Below are positions 18,278 through 26,926 of a stretch of 34,410 nt of DNA, piece after piece. Position numbers and translations under genes: made by a program. Location: positions 1 through 34,410 of the forward strand of contig QEVI01000062.1 in NCBI GenBank assembly GCA_003576855.1, given 5' to 3'. This DNA is from Planctomycetota bacterium (lineage in GTDB: Bacteria > Planctomycetota > Planctomycetia > Pirellulales > Lacipirellulaceae). How positions within the stretch are numbered: position 1 is the stretch's first letter; each line of letters starts with the position of its first letter. Below the pieces are notes generated by a model, which ran no database searches, was not told the origin of the DNA, and saw only the letters and a program-made list of their open reading frames with translations.

Positions 18278-18321
18278 GCTTGCGCCGCTTCCATTGTACT
18301 GCCCGCCGCTGCCGCCGCCGC

Positions 18322-21195
18322 CTACCCCACGAGCGCCCGTTCGACCAGTTCCGCCTGTTCGCGCTGGTGGGCCGTCCGCGAGCCCGTGGCCGGGCTGGCC
18401 GAGGCAGGGCGGCTCACGCAGCTAATCGGATACCGGTCGCAGATTCGATGTCCCCAGCAGGCCAGCAAATACCGCCAGGCGCCCATGTTCTCCGGCTCTT
18501 CTTGCACCCACACGATCGGCGTGCCGGCCGGCGCGGCGGCCAAGGCGGCCATGAGCTGCCGCTCCGGCAGTGGATACAACTGCTCCAAGCGGATGATCGC
18601 CGGCCCGCTGAGGCCGAGCTCCTCGCGGCGCTCGCGGAGGTCGAAGTACACCTTGCCGCTGGCCAGCAGCACGCGGTCAGGTTTCTCGGCGAGTCGCACC
18701 GTCGATTCCGGCAGTGCCAGGTGGAACCGTCCCCGCGCCAGTTCCGCCAGCGTCGAGGTGCATTCCCGGTGGCGCAACAGGCTCTTGGGCGTCATCACCA
18801 CCAGCGGCTTTCGCCACCGCCGCAGCACCTGCCGTCGCAGGCAATGGAAGTACTGGGCCGGGGTGGTCGGATACGCCACTTGGATATTGTCTTCAGCCGC
18901 CAGGTTCAAGAAACGCTCCAGCCGGGCGCTGGAATGCTCCGGCCCTTGTCCCTCGAACCCGTGCGGCAAGAGCAGCACCAGGCCGCTCAGCCGATTCCAC
19001 TTCGCCTCGGCGCTGGCGATGAACTGGTCGATGACGACCTGCGCCGCGTTGGCGAAATCGCCGAACTGGGCCTCCCACGCGATGAGGCCCTCCGGGCAGT
19101 CCAGGCTGTACCCGTAATCGAAGCCCAGCACGCCGGCTTCCGACAACGGGCTATTGACGATCTCCACCGGGCCCTGGCTGGGCGACAGGTGCGCCAGCGG
19201 CATGTACTTCCGGCCGGTCTCCACGTCGTGGAGCACCGCATGCCGCTGGCTGAACGTGCCGCGCTGGCTGTCCTGGCCGCTCAACCGCACCCGCACGCCG
19301 TCGGCGGCTAGCGTGGCGAAGGCCAGCGCTTCGGCCGCGGCCCAGTCCAGCGGTTCGCGGCCGTCGGCCATGCGGCGGCGCCGCTCCATCGCCCGCACGA
19401 GCTTCGGATGCACATGGAAGTCGTCCGGCGTGCGGGCCAGTCGCGCCAGTAGATCCTGGAGCTTCGCCAACGCGACGCCGGTATTCGCCTCGCCGGCGTC
19501 GGCAGCCGGGCCCCCCACATAGTGCGCCCACGGACCCGTGGGCGTCGGATTGTAAAGCTGAAAGTCCTTCCGGCGGGCCTCGTTGAACTCGTGTTCGAGT
19601 TTCGCATGGCGTTCGGCGGCGATTTGCTCGGCTTCCTCCGCCGTAATGCCGCCGAGATTCAGCAGCCGGTTGAGGTATCCCTCGCGGACCGTGTTTTGGG
19701 CCGCGATTGCCCGGTACATCAGCGGCTGCGTGAAAGACGGCTCGTCCCCTTCGTTGTGTCCGCGCAGCCGATAGCAGTACATGTCGATCACGACGTCGCG
19801 CTGAAACTCCTTGCGGAAGTCCAGCGCCAGCCGCACCGCCTGGGCGACCGCCTCGGGGTCCTCGCCGTTGACGTGAAAGATCGGGCTCTGCAGCATCCGG
19901 GCGACGTCCGTGGCGTACGGGCTCGATCGGGCTTCGCCGGGCGTGGTCGTGAAGCCGATCTGATTGTTGACGATCACGTGCAGCGCACCGCCGACGCGGT
20001 ATCCCGGCAGCTCGCTGAGGTTGAGCGTTTCCTGTACGACGCCCTCGCCGGCGAACGCCGCGTCGCCGTGGATCAGGATCGCCAGGCCGCGGCGGCGATG
20101 GACGTCGCCGTAACGATCCTGCTTGGCTCGCAATCGGCCCAGCGCGACGCCGTTGACGTACTCCAAGTGGCTAGGATTGAACGACAGCGAAAGATGCACC
20201 TTGTGTCCGCGGCTTGTCGTCCAATCGCCGGAGTAGCCGAGGTGGTACTTTACGTCTCCGGGGCCGGTCCGCGTCGGCGCGTCGACGTCCATGAACTCGC
20301 GGAAGATCTCCCGCGCCCGTTTGCCGATGATATTGGCCAGCACGTTGAGCCGGCCGCGATGAGCCATGCCCAGCACGATTTCGTCAACGCCGTCGTCCCC
20401 CGCCTTCTCGATGGCCAGGTCCAGCAGCGGAATCAGGCTCTCGCCCCCTTCCAGCGAAAAGCTTTTGGCGCCGATGAACTTCGTCTGGACGAACGTCTCG
20501 AACGACGTGGCGTCGACCAGCTTGCGATAAATGCGGATCTGCTCGTCGCGGGTAAGTTGAGTGCGGTTCTCGGTTTCCTCCATGCGGCCTTGCAACCACT
20601 CGCGAATCACCAGGTCGTCGATGTGCATGAACTGCACGCCGATCGCCCGGCAGTAGGTGTTCTGCAACCAGCGGAGGATTTCGCGGAGCGTCCGTTGCCG
20701 CGGTCCCTGCAGGGTGCGGGTCGAGAAGAGCCGGTCGTAGTCGGCTTCGGTGAACCCGTAATACGCCGGATCGAGTTCCGGCGGCCGGGGCCGAGCCTGA
20801 TCGAGCGGATCGACGTCGGCGACGATATGCCCGCGAACCCGGTAGTTGCGGATGAGCTGATCGACCCGCTCTTGCAAGGCGATCAAATGGGTCGCCGGGG
20901 TCCGCGCGCCGCGTTCGACGTCCGCCAACGCGACGCCCGGCGAAGCGTCATTGCCCGGGCCGGCGTACCTGTCGGCGGCTACCGGGCGGCCCGTCGGCGG
21001 CGCCTCGGCAGCGCCATTGACCATTCCAGCGGCGCCCGCGCTGGGCCCCTCGAATCGTCCGAACAGCCGCCGCCAGTCTGCCGGAGCCGACTGCGGATCG
21101 GCGACGTACTGGGCGTACAGTCCTTCGAGGAAATCGAGGCTCTGGCTGTTGAGCTCAAGCGGCGGCCCGTCAGCGTCCGCCCCGGGGGTTGGCAT
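18322..21195 (-). CDS. sucA: 2-oxoglutarate dehydrogenase E1 (thiamine diphosphate-dependent)
   Basis: This 957-residue E1 decarboxylates 2-oxoglutarate and loads the succinyl group on E2 lipoate. Family hallmarks are the N-terminal E2-contact helix ([15 protein letters not shown], followed by [10 protein letters not shown]), [38 protein letters not shown], the thiamine diphosphate and metal region [41 protein letters not shown], the [15 protein letters not shown] block, and the C-terminal [14 protein letters not shown]. Length is normal for SucA. The frame extends to a GTG at 21216; I prefer the ATG at 21195, which leaves room for a leader after the extended -10 site at 21246-21254. Neither start has a good ribosome-binding site. 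sucB follows on the same strand; lpd is not in the window. Confidence 0.94.
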   Translation of the reverse strand: MPTPGADADGPPLELNSQSLDFLEGLYAQYVADPQSAPADWRRLFGRFEGPSAGAAGMVNGAAEAPPTGRPVAADRYAGPGNDASPGVALADVERGARTPATHLIALQERVDQLIRNYRVRGHIVADVDPLDQARPRPPELDPAYYGFTEADYDRLFSTRTLQGPRQRTLREILRWLQNTYCRAIGVQFMHIDDLVIREWLQGRMEETENRTQLTRDEQIRIYRKLVDATSFETFVQTKFIGAKSFSLEGGESLIPLLDLAIEKAGDDGVDEIVLGMAHRGRLNVLANIIGKRAREIFREFMDVDAPTRTGPGDVKYHLGYSGDWTTSRGHKVHLSLSFNPSHLEYVNGVALGRLRAKQDRYGDVHRRRGLAILIHGDAAFAGEGVVQETLNLSELPGYRVGGALHVIVNNQIGFTTTPGEARSSPYATDVARMLQSPIFHVNGEDPEAVAQAVRLALDFRKEFQRDVVIDMYCYRLRGHNEGDEPSFTQPLMYRAIAAQNTVREGYLNRLLNLGGITAEEAEQIAAERHAKLEHEFNEARRKDFQLYNPTPTGPWAHYVGGPAADAGEANTGVALAKLQDLLARLARTPDDFHVHPKLVRAMERRRRMADGREPLDWAAAEALAFATLAADGVRVRLSGQDSQRGTFSQRHAVLHDVETGRKYMPLAHLSPSQGPVEIVNSPLSEAGVLGFDYGYSLDCPEGLIAWEAQFGDFANAAQVVIDQFIASAEAKWNRLSGLVLLLPHGFEGQGPEHSSARLERFLNLAAEDNIQVAYPTTPAQYFHCLRRQVLRRWRKPLVVMTPKSLLRHRECTSTLAELARGRFHLALPESTVRLAEKPDRVLLASGKVYFDLRERREELGLSGPAIIRLEQLYPLPERQLMAALAAAPAGTPIVWVQEEPENMGAWRYLLACWGHRICDRYPISCVSRPASASPATGSRTAHQREQAELVERALVG

Positions 21196-21245
21196 GGCAG
21201 CAACGCAAAGGTGCACGAGCGAGAATCATGGCACGGCGAGCAATT

Positions 21246-21254
21246 AGTATACCA
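21246..21254 (-). promoter_or_regulatory. Extended -10 promoter element upstream of sucA
   Basis: On the minus strand the sequence reads TGGTATACT: a TGn extension followed by TATACT, five of six matches to the sigma70 -10 consensus. No convincing -35 box is present, as often with extended -10 promoters. Transcription would start near 21239, about 45 bases before the preferred sucA ATG. Confidence 0.45.
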
Positions 21255-21260
21255 AGCCCG

Positions 21261-21286
21261 CTCGCCGCTAGCGGCTTAGCGCTCGC
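21261..21286. repeat. Dispersed hairpin repeat, copy 2 (upstream of sucA)
   Basis: This 26-base copy contains the perfect 12-base palindrome GCCGCTAGCGGC at 21264-21275. It lies between the end of the VWA gene (21290) and the sucA promoter, in the same orientation as the copy at 18251-18277, so sucA is bracketed by direct repeats. It may act as a weak terminator for the VWA gene, but there is no T-run. Confidence 0.65.
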
Positions 21287-21289
21287 CCC

Positions 21290-22990
21290 TTACCGCACAA
21301 TTTCCCGCCGCCGCTTCAAGTAATCCCACACCACGTACCGGTCGAGGTCGCGGCCGGCCGTGAAGAACACCCGGCCCTTGGTCGCTTCCGCCAGCCGATA
21401 GGCGAAGCGGACGTCTTCCTCCGTCTGCGACCAGCTCGGCAGGAGAAACAGGTTGATCGTGATTCCCTCGCGGCGGCAAAGCTGGCCTTCGCGCATCGTC
21501 GCACGCTCGGTCCGCGGATCGGGCGGGTAGAGCAAATACAGCGTCTGCCCTTCGAAATGGGCCGTCGGCAAGCCATCGGTGATGAGCACGATTTGCCGAT
21601 TCGGCGTGTCCTGCGTCGCCAATAGCCGACGAGCCGCCGACAGCCCGTGCTGGATGTTCGTGAAGTGAGGCGGCACGAGGTGCTCGCTTACGTCGTCGCG
21701 GCTCATGTCGGCCTTGAGACGCACGATGGGGTCGTACACCGTCACCGGCTTGGGCATCAGCTCGAGGAGCTTTCCGCGGGGGACGACCTTGGCGAAGCTG
21801 TACATCTCGACGAACTGGAGAAAGTCGCCCGGATACTCGCTGCGGATCAGCCCTTCCAACGCCAGCGCCATGCGCTTGACGTTGATGTACTGGCCGTCGT
21901 AGCGCATCGAGCCGCTCATGTCCATCACCACGCACGTCGCGCACTTGGGACTGTTCCGCGTGCGATGGATCACTAGATCGTCCTGGCGGAGCCGCACCGG
22001 CGTGCCGGGGCCTTGCCGTACCAGGGCGTTGATGAACGAGCCGGGGATATCGAGATTCGCAATCGAATCGCCGAATTCATAGGCCTTGGTGCTTTGCAGC
22101 TCGACGGCGCCCTCGCCCACGACCTCGCCCTGGTGCCGCCCCGTGCGCGACGGAGCCAGCTCGCTGAACAGCTTCTCCAGCAGCTTTCGCTGAAACAGGC
22201 GATACGCCTTGGGCGTGATCCGGAAGCTGCGGCCGCGCTGCTCCAGCCCCTGCTGCTCGGCCAGCTCCCGCAGGTAATCCTGAATCTGTTGCTGAAAAGC
22301 GCTGAGTTGCTCGACATCGCCCGGCTCGGCGAACTCGGCCAGCGCCTCCAGGTCGATCACGCCGATCTGGGCCGTCCGGCGGGCCTCTTCAAGCTGCTTG
22401 ATGAGCTCGTCGATCCGCTCCAGTTCGTCCTTGATCGCCAGCGCCTGCGGCACGGTCATCGGCTCGCGGCCGGTGAAATCGTACTTGGCCGCGAGCTGGT
22501 CAACCTGGTACTTCTCGCCCAGCGTTTCGATAAGCGGAACCAGCTCCCGCGCGAACTTCGACTGGTCGTCGCCGGCGGCGTACCAGATCCGTTCCAGCTC
22601 GCGGATTTGCTCGGCGACGACGGCGCGTTGGTACCGGTCACGCAGGGCCCGCGGCGGCCGGATCTGGTGCGCCTGCTGGGCGAAGGCCTGAGCGGCTTCG
22701 CCTTGGACTTTCTTCGTCTCCCAGCGCTGGAGGATCTTCCGCTTCCGCTCTTTGAGCAGTTCGAGAAGTGCGTCGAGGCTGGGGCCGAGCCCGGCGATCT
22801 GCCGGGGGTCGATCCGCACCGCGCGGGCCAGTTCCTCCTCGGTCAGCTCCCGCCGCTCGCCGTACATGAGCATATGCTCCAGCGCGCCGGACGCCATGTC
22901 GGGCGGCGGTTGCGTGGGGCTGGGGAACCGCTGGGGATCGTATCGCTGGTAGGCGTGAATCACGCCGCCGAGGGTCTTGCGATTGGCCAT
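21290..22990 (-). CDS. VWA-domain protein, CoxE-like
   Basis: This protein has 566 residues from the ATG at 22990 (MANRKTLGG); the frame is open 12 codons further. The N-terminal 330 residues are mostly charged helices with coiled-coil character (SLDALLELLKERKRKILQRWE, ELERIDELIKQLEEARR). The von Willebrand A domain starts near 348 with VVMDMSGSM, the Asp-x-Ser-x-Ser metal-binding site at 357-361, and later has FTNIQHGLSAARRLL and IVLITDGLPTAHFEG. There is no signal peptide or membrane helix, so it should be cytoplasmic. Proteins of this type usually partner a MoxR or Mg-chelatase-like AAA ATPase as metal-insertion or assembly factors; none is encoded here. The client is unknown. The location next to sucA is probably incidental. 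Confidence 0.85.
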   Translation of the reverse strand: MANRKTLGGVIHAYQRYDPQRFPSPTQPPPDMASGALEHMLMYGERRELTEEELARAVRIDPRQIAGLGPSLDALLELLKERKRKILQRWETKKVQGEAAQAFAQQAHQIRPPRALRDRYQRAVVAEQIRELERIWYAAGDDQSKFARELVPLIETLGEKYQVDQLAAKYDFTGREPMTVPQALAIKDELERIDELIKQLEEARRTAQIGVIDLEALAEFAEPGDVEQLSAFQQQIQDYLRELAEQQGLEQRGRSFRITPKAYRLFQRKLLEKLFSELAPSRTGRHQGEVVGEGAVELQSTKAYEFGDSIANLDIPGSFINALVRQGPGTPVRLRQDDLVIHRTRNSPKCATCVVMDMSGSMRYDGQYINVKRMALALEGLIRSEYPGDFLQFVEMYSFAKVVPRGKLLELMPKPVTVYDPIVRLKADMSRDDVSEHLVPPHFTNIQHGLSAARRLLATQDTPNRQIVLITDGLPTAHFEGQTLYLLYPPDPRTERATMREGQLCRREGITINLFLLPSWSQTEEDVRFAYRLAEATKGRVFFTAGRDLDRYVVWDYLKRRREIVR

Positions 22991-23165
22991 GGAGGTGCGG
23001 CACAGCAATAGGGCAGGGCAGGGCAACGTCGCGTTTCAATCATAGCAACGCCCGCCGCCCCGCCCACTTGCTACCCACCAGCCAGCAGCCGCCGCTCAAC
23101 GAGCCGCCGGAGCGCCCCGCAGTCCCCACATCGCCCCAACGCCGCCCTTCCGAATAACCGCCCAT

Positions 23166-23191
23166 AGCCCCGACCTGGCTAGGTCGGGGCT
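23166..23191 (-). terminator. Strong hairpin downstream of the hydrolase gene
   Basis: Perfect 11-base arms AGCCCCGACCT and AGGTCGGGGCT enclose a GGCT loop, 25 bases past the stop of the minus-strand hydrolase gene. No T-run follows on that strand, so it may be a Rho-type or stabilising hairpin or a dispersed REP-like element rather than a classical intrinsic terminator. The rest of the 226-base gap before the VWA gene is C-rich and holds nothing I recognise. Confidence 0.45.
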
Positions 23192-23216
23192 GCGGGGGGG
23201 TATCCGCTCTGCGCTG

Positions 23217-24197
23217 CTAGGACGCCCCCGCCGCGCTGAATCGCGCGAGGATCTCCGCCGCGTACCACTTCATCATCGTGACGTGCGCGGCTTTGGCGTC
23301 GATGATCAGCTCACTGCCGGCGATGGTGCGGTGGAAGTAACGCCCCATTGAAATCGGGGCGATCGTGTCGCACGACCCGTGCCAGATCGACACCGCCGCC
23401 GGCGGCAGGTCGCACAGCCGATAACCCCAAGGGCGGCCCAGCAACGTCACGTCCGTTTGAATGCCGGCGGTCCCGCAGCGGGTCGCTTCTTCCAGGGTGC
23501 GGATCATCGTCTGCCGATAGCCCGCGTTGCAGTTGACGAGCTGCTGGTCAGCCGGGGCCCACGACCGCATCACGCGGTCGGCGAATCGCTCGGGGTTTCG
23601 GCTCAACTGGCGGTCGGCGACGTTCAGGCCGATCCGCCCCAGTCGCGGCCGGCGCTCGATGAGTGTGATTAATCGATCGGCGCTTCCTTGCTCGACGCCC
23701 GCGCCCGGCGGCGTGTGGCCGGATACGATGGCGACATGCGTGAGCCGGTGCGGAAGGCATTTCACGCACGCCAGGGCGTAAGGCGTGCCGCCCGACAGCC
23801 CGATGACGCCGAAGGCCGAGTCGGCATAGCCCAACTGGTCGGCAATGGATGCCACGTCCGCCGGCCAATCGAGGATCCGCCGGCCGGGTTGGTAATCAGA
23901 CAGCCCGATGCCCGGCCGCTCCAGGGCCACCAGCCGCAGGCCCGCGGTGCAGATTTCCTGCTCGAGCATGCCGGCCTCGATCCGCGATCCCGGCGTGCCA
24001 TGGAAGTAAAACACCAACGGCCCAGCCGGGTCGCCGTACTCTGCGTAGCCAATGCGCCGCCCGCCGGGCAGGCGGAACCGGCCCTCGCGGCGTCGGACAG
24101 GGGCGGCCGTCGCGGGCGCCAGCCCGATCGCGGCGGGCAGTAGTGATAGTCCCGTAGCCAGCGCCGTGCGTCGAGTTATCATGCCAGGTTCGATCAT
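23217..24197 (-). CDS. Exported alpha/beta hydrolase
   Basis: This 326-residue protein has a twin-arginine signal (MITRRTALATGLSLLPAAIG, cut after an Ala-x-Ala near residue 32). The alpha/beta hydrolase fold is clear. The oxyanion segment is YFHGTPGSR, the nucleophile elbow is GLSGGTPYAL, the acid is probably Asp in HGSCDTIAP, and the base is His in AKAAHVTMMKW near the C-terminus. The HGTPGS opening and RPGIGLSD segment resemble the proline iminopeptidase and haloperoxidase-like groups, but the substrate cannot be read from sequence. The ATG at 24197 has AGG about seven bases upstream; the next ATG (24182) gives a more typical Tat start. It stands alone between two hairpin-containing gaps. 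Confidence 0.85.
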   Translation of the reverse strand: MIEPGMITRRTALATGLSLLPAAIGLAPATAAPVRRREGRFRLPGGRRIGYAEYGDPAGPLVFYFHGTPGSRIEAGMLEQEICTAGLRLVALERPGIGLSDYQPGRRILDWPADVASIADQLGYADSAFGVIGLSGGTPYALACVKCLPHRLTHVAIVSGHTPPGAGVEQGSADRLITLIERRPRLGRIGLNVADRQLSRNPERFADRVMRSWAPADQQLVNCNAGYRQTMIRTLEEATRCGTAGIQTDVTLLGRPWGYRLCDLPPAAVSIWHGSCDTIAPISMGRYFHRTIAGSELIIDAKAAHVTMMKWYAAEILARFSAAGAS

Positions 24198-24342
24198 CGT
24201 GTGCCTATAACCTTCCGGAGAGGCTCCCGCGGCGGTGCAAACCTCGCGCCGTGCTGGACGGTGTTGCGTCGTGATTCTTCGGCGACGGGCGACCTACCAC
24301 GATCGGCGACGCCGCCAGTCGCCAAAACTCTTGCCGCACTGC

Positions 24343-25824
24343 TTACAACAACGGACTCAACAATCGCGCGAAGTTCTCCACCACTTGCTTAGCCCGCGGC
24401 CGCGCTAGGTACGCCCCGTAGTCGAGCAGCTCCGACTCGTCAATGTACCGTTGCTGCAAGGCCCGTAGTCGGCTGGTGAAGTCCGGGTCGTACAGCGCCA
24501 GCAAGATTTCGAAGTTCAGCCGCATGCTCCGCGGGTCGAGGTTCACCGATCCAAACAGCGAGTGCGTGCCGTCGATCGTCACGCTCTTGGTGTGGAGCAG
24601 CCCGCCGCTGAAGGCGGCGATCCGGACGCCCGCCTCCAAAAGCTCGGCTTTGAACGCGCCGCTGGCGTAGCGCACCAGCTTCGAATCGACGCGCGACGGC
24701 ACGACCAGGATCACCTTCACGCCGCGCCGCGCGGCGGCCACCAGCGCCAGCGACAACGGTTCGCTCGGCACGAAGTACGGCGTCGTCAGCACCAGCTCTT
24801 CCCGCGCCGAATACACCGCCGTGATCAGCACCTGCTCGACGGCCCGCGTCGCCAGCGACGGCCCGGAGGGCATCACCTGCACCGCGCACTCGCCGCGAGT
24901 CGGCTGGGGGCGGGCGTCGCCGCTGGTTTGCAGTTCCGAAAGCGGCGCCTCGGTTTCGATGTACCAGTCCGCCAGGAACGTGATCGCCAGCGCCTCGACC
25001 GCCGGGCCCTCGATCCGCACCATCGCGTCGATCCATTGGCCCACGCCGGCGTCCCGCTTGAAGTACCGCGGATCCACCATGTTCAGGCTGCCGGTGTAGC
25101 CCACGCGCCCGTCGATGACGACGATCTTCCGATGGAGCCGCAAGTCGAATCGCACGAACGGCAAGCGGAGCAGGCCGCCGGGCAGCGCCTCGTGAACCAG
25201 CACGCCGGCCCGCCGCAGTCGCTCGGCGGTGTCGCTGCGGAGAAACGCCCGGCTCCCCATGGCGTCGACCAGCACGCGGCACACGACGCCGCGGCGCGAT
25301 GCGTCCGCCAGGGCGTCGGCCACATGCTCGGTGCGGCCGCCCGTGCTCCAGATATAGAACTCCAGGTGGCAGGTCCGCTCGGCGGCGTTGATGTCGGCGA
25401 TCATGCGGTCGAACGACTCCTGCCAGTCGCCGATGAGCGTTACCAGGTTGCCGCCGAGCGCCGGCACGCCCATCGTCCGCTCGCAAAGCTGAGACAGCGG
25501 CTCGAAATCCGGGTCGAGCCGCGACCAGTCCACCTGGCTCCGCTGGGGTATTTCGGCCAGCCATTTCCGAATAGGGGGGTACAACTCGGAGAATCGCCGC
25601 GCTCGGCGCTTGCCCAGCCGCAACTCGCCGAAGAACAGGTACATCGCCGGCCCGACGACGGGAAACACGAAGATCACCATGATCCAGGCCAGCGTCTCGC
25701 CCGTCAGCCGCCGTTGGGCGACCACCCGAAACGCCAGGCCGATCTGCAGCGCCAGATGCGCCCAGTATGCGGTCGTCCAGTACAGGGCGACCCATTCGGG
25801 ATCGGTAAGCGCGAGGATCGCCAT
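24343..25824 (-). CDS. cls: Cardiolipin synthase (phospholipase D family)
   Basis: This 493-residue membrane enzyme joins two phosphatidylglycerols into cardiolipin. Two N-terminal helices (about 7-30 and 40-62, with the VFPVVGPAMYLFFGELRLGKRRARRF motif) precede two phospholipase D domains. The HKD motifs are LHRKIVVIDGRVGYTGSLN and LHTKSVTIDGTHSLFGSVN, each His-x-Lys-x4-Asp. I chose the ATG at 25824; an in-frame GTG at 25851 exists, but a CCCTCC/GGAGGG hairpin covers that region and no ribosome-binding site precedes either. It follows an endonuclease/exonuclease/phosphatase gene on the same strand, the order of E. coli ybhP-clsB, so it could be a ClsB-type enzyme. Confidence 0.92.
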   Translation of the reverse strand: MAILALTDPEWVALYWTTAYWAHLALQIGLAFRVVAQRRLTGETLAWIMVIFVFPVVGPAMYLFFGELRLGKRRARRFSELYPPIRKWLAEIPQRSQVDWSRLDPDFEPLSQLCERTMGVPALGGNLVTLIGDWQESFDRMIADINAAERTCHLEFYIWSTGGRTEHVADALADASRRGVVCRVLVDAMGSRAFLRSDTAERLRRAGVLVHEALPGGLLRLPFVRFDLRLHRKIVVIDGRVGYTGSLNMVDPRYFKRDAGVGQWIDAMVRIEGPAVEALAITFLADWYIETEAPLSELQTSGDARPQPTRGECAVQVMPSGPSLATRAVEQVLITAVYSAREELVLTTPYFVPSEPLSLALVAAARRGVKVILVVPSRVDSKLVRYASGAFKAELLEAGVRIAAFSGGLLHTKSVTIDGTHSLFGSVNLDPRSMRLNFEILLALYDPDFTSRLRALQQRYIDESELLDYGAYLARPRAKQVVENFARLLSPLL

Positions 25825-25923
25825 GGGCGGCCGCCGACAATTCCCCTCCACCGGAGGGCGGGCTAGGGGTAGAAACGCTGAGGGGAAAACCGCGGTGGGA
25901 TCGAATTTGAAAGGGGGCGGGGT

Positions 25924-25997
25924 GGTCGGGTTGCTTTTTTGCGACCGGGGGACCTGGTTTTACGTGGTGATTCCCCGGTCGCCAAAGCAACCCGACC
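25924..25997. repeat. Long imperfect inverted repeat (about 25-base arms)
   Basis: Arms 25924-25950 and 25973-25997 pair over 24 bases with a small internal mismatch (TTT against G) and enclose a 22-base loop. The arms start GGTCGGGTTGCTTT and end ACCGGGG. The element fills most of the 193-base gap between the EEP-family gene and cls. It has no T-run on the minus strand, so it looks more like a mobile hairpin (REP/MITE-type) than a terminator, though it could stop transcription or shield mRNA ends. Confidence 0.75.
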
Positions 25998-26017
25998 CCT
26001 GGGTGCTGGTCGACCCC

Positions 26018-26764
26018 TTAATCATGGGCCGCGTGGTCCAATACTTCAAAATCGACGATCACCGGCAGATGGTCTGAAGCCCGTCGGGCGGCGCCGGTAT
26101 GTCCGGCAAAAGCGCCAATCGCGGCGAGCGACCCGCGATAGAATACTCGATCTAATCGTCGTAATGGGGCGGCCGCCGGAAACGTCCGCACGTGGCCGCT
26201 GCCGAGTCGAAACCCGGCCGGCTGCATCACCCGCTTGCCGAGGCTGTCCCACACGTCGTTGAAGTCGCCGGCCACGATGAGCGGCGTCTGGCCGTGGAGC
26301 CGGCAGACATGCCCGCAGGCGAGCAGCCGTTTTAGCTGAATCTGTCGCTCAAAGCCCGCCAGTCCCAAGTGGACGTTGGCGAGGACCACCGTCCGCGTGT
26401 GCTCGCCCACATGGGCCCGAAACCGGCAGAGCAGCGCCCCGCGGCGCTTCTTGAAGCGAATCGTCAGATCGAGGTCTTCGGGCTCCAAAATCGGCCAGCG
26501 ACTGAGCACTGCGTTGCCGTAGTGCCCCACGGTGCGCAGCCGTACGTTGCGCTGGTACGCGCGGTAGGGCAGCTCGACGGCCTCGGCCAACAGATCGACC
26601 TGCCGGTCGTGTCGCGACCGTTTGGCGCCCTCATCGACCTCCTGGAGCAGCGCGACATCCGGCTGGTAGTGGCGTATGGTTTCGATCGTCCGCGCCAAGT
26701 CGTAGCGGCGGTCGAGGCCCCCGATGCCTTTGTGGATGTTGTACGTCAGCAAACGGAACCGCAT
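26018..26764 (-). CDS. Endonuclease/exonuclease/phosphatase-family protein (YbhP-like)
   Basis: This 248-residue enzyme of the EEP superfamily shows the Mg2+-dependent phosphoesterase motifs in order: TYNIHKGIGG, LLQEVDEG (metal Glu), the NVHLGLAG segment (catalytic His), GDFND (Asp and Asn), LDRVFYRG and ASDHLPVIVDF (terminal Asp-His). The ATG at 26764 starts exactly at the family core MRFRLLTYN; the upstream extension to 26914 is Pro/Ala-rich and unlike the family. No signal peptide is seen. The substrate could be nucleic acid or a phospholipid-like phosphodiester. Linkage to cls resembles E. coli ybhP-clsB, which suggests a membrane-lipid role. Confidence 0.87.
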   Translation of the reverse strand: MRFRLLTYNIHKGIGGLDRRYDLARTIETIRHYQPDVALLQEVDEGAKRSRHDRQVDLLAEAVELPYRAYQRNVRLRTVGHYGNAVLSRWPILEPEDLDLTIRFKKRRGALLCRFRAHVGEHTRTVVLANVHLGLAGFERQIQLKRLLACGHVCRLHGQTPLIVAGDFNDVWDSLGKRVMQPAGFRLGSGHVRTFPAAAPLRRLDRVFYRGSLAAIGAFAGHTGAARRASDHLPVIVDFEVLDHAAHD

Positions 26765-26926
26765 GCGCTTCAGACTAGGAACCAAGCTGCCGGCAGGCAA
26801 TGGCTGAACGTGTGGCGCTGCCAACGGGTGGGTCGCGCTCCGAAAGCCGGCGCTGTGAAGCAATTGGGGCGCCAGCGCTCGAAGGGCGCCGCGGCGACAG
26901 CCACGGTCAGTCAAGCCAATCGGCGA

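Noticed and set aside
19522..21279. A 585-codon plus-strand open frame opposite sucA
   Set aside because: sucA is full length with all family motifs; the opposing frame has no motif.
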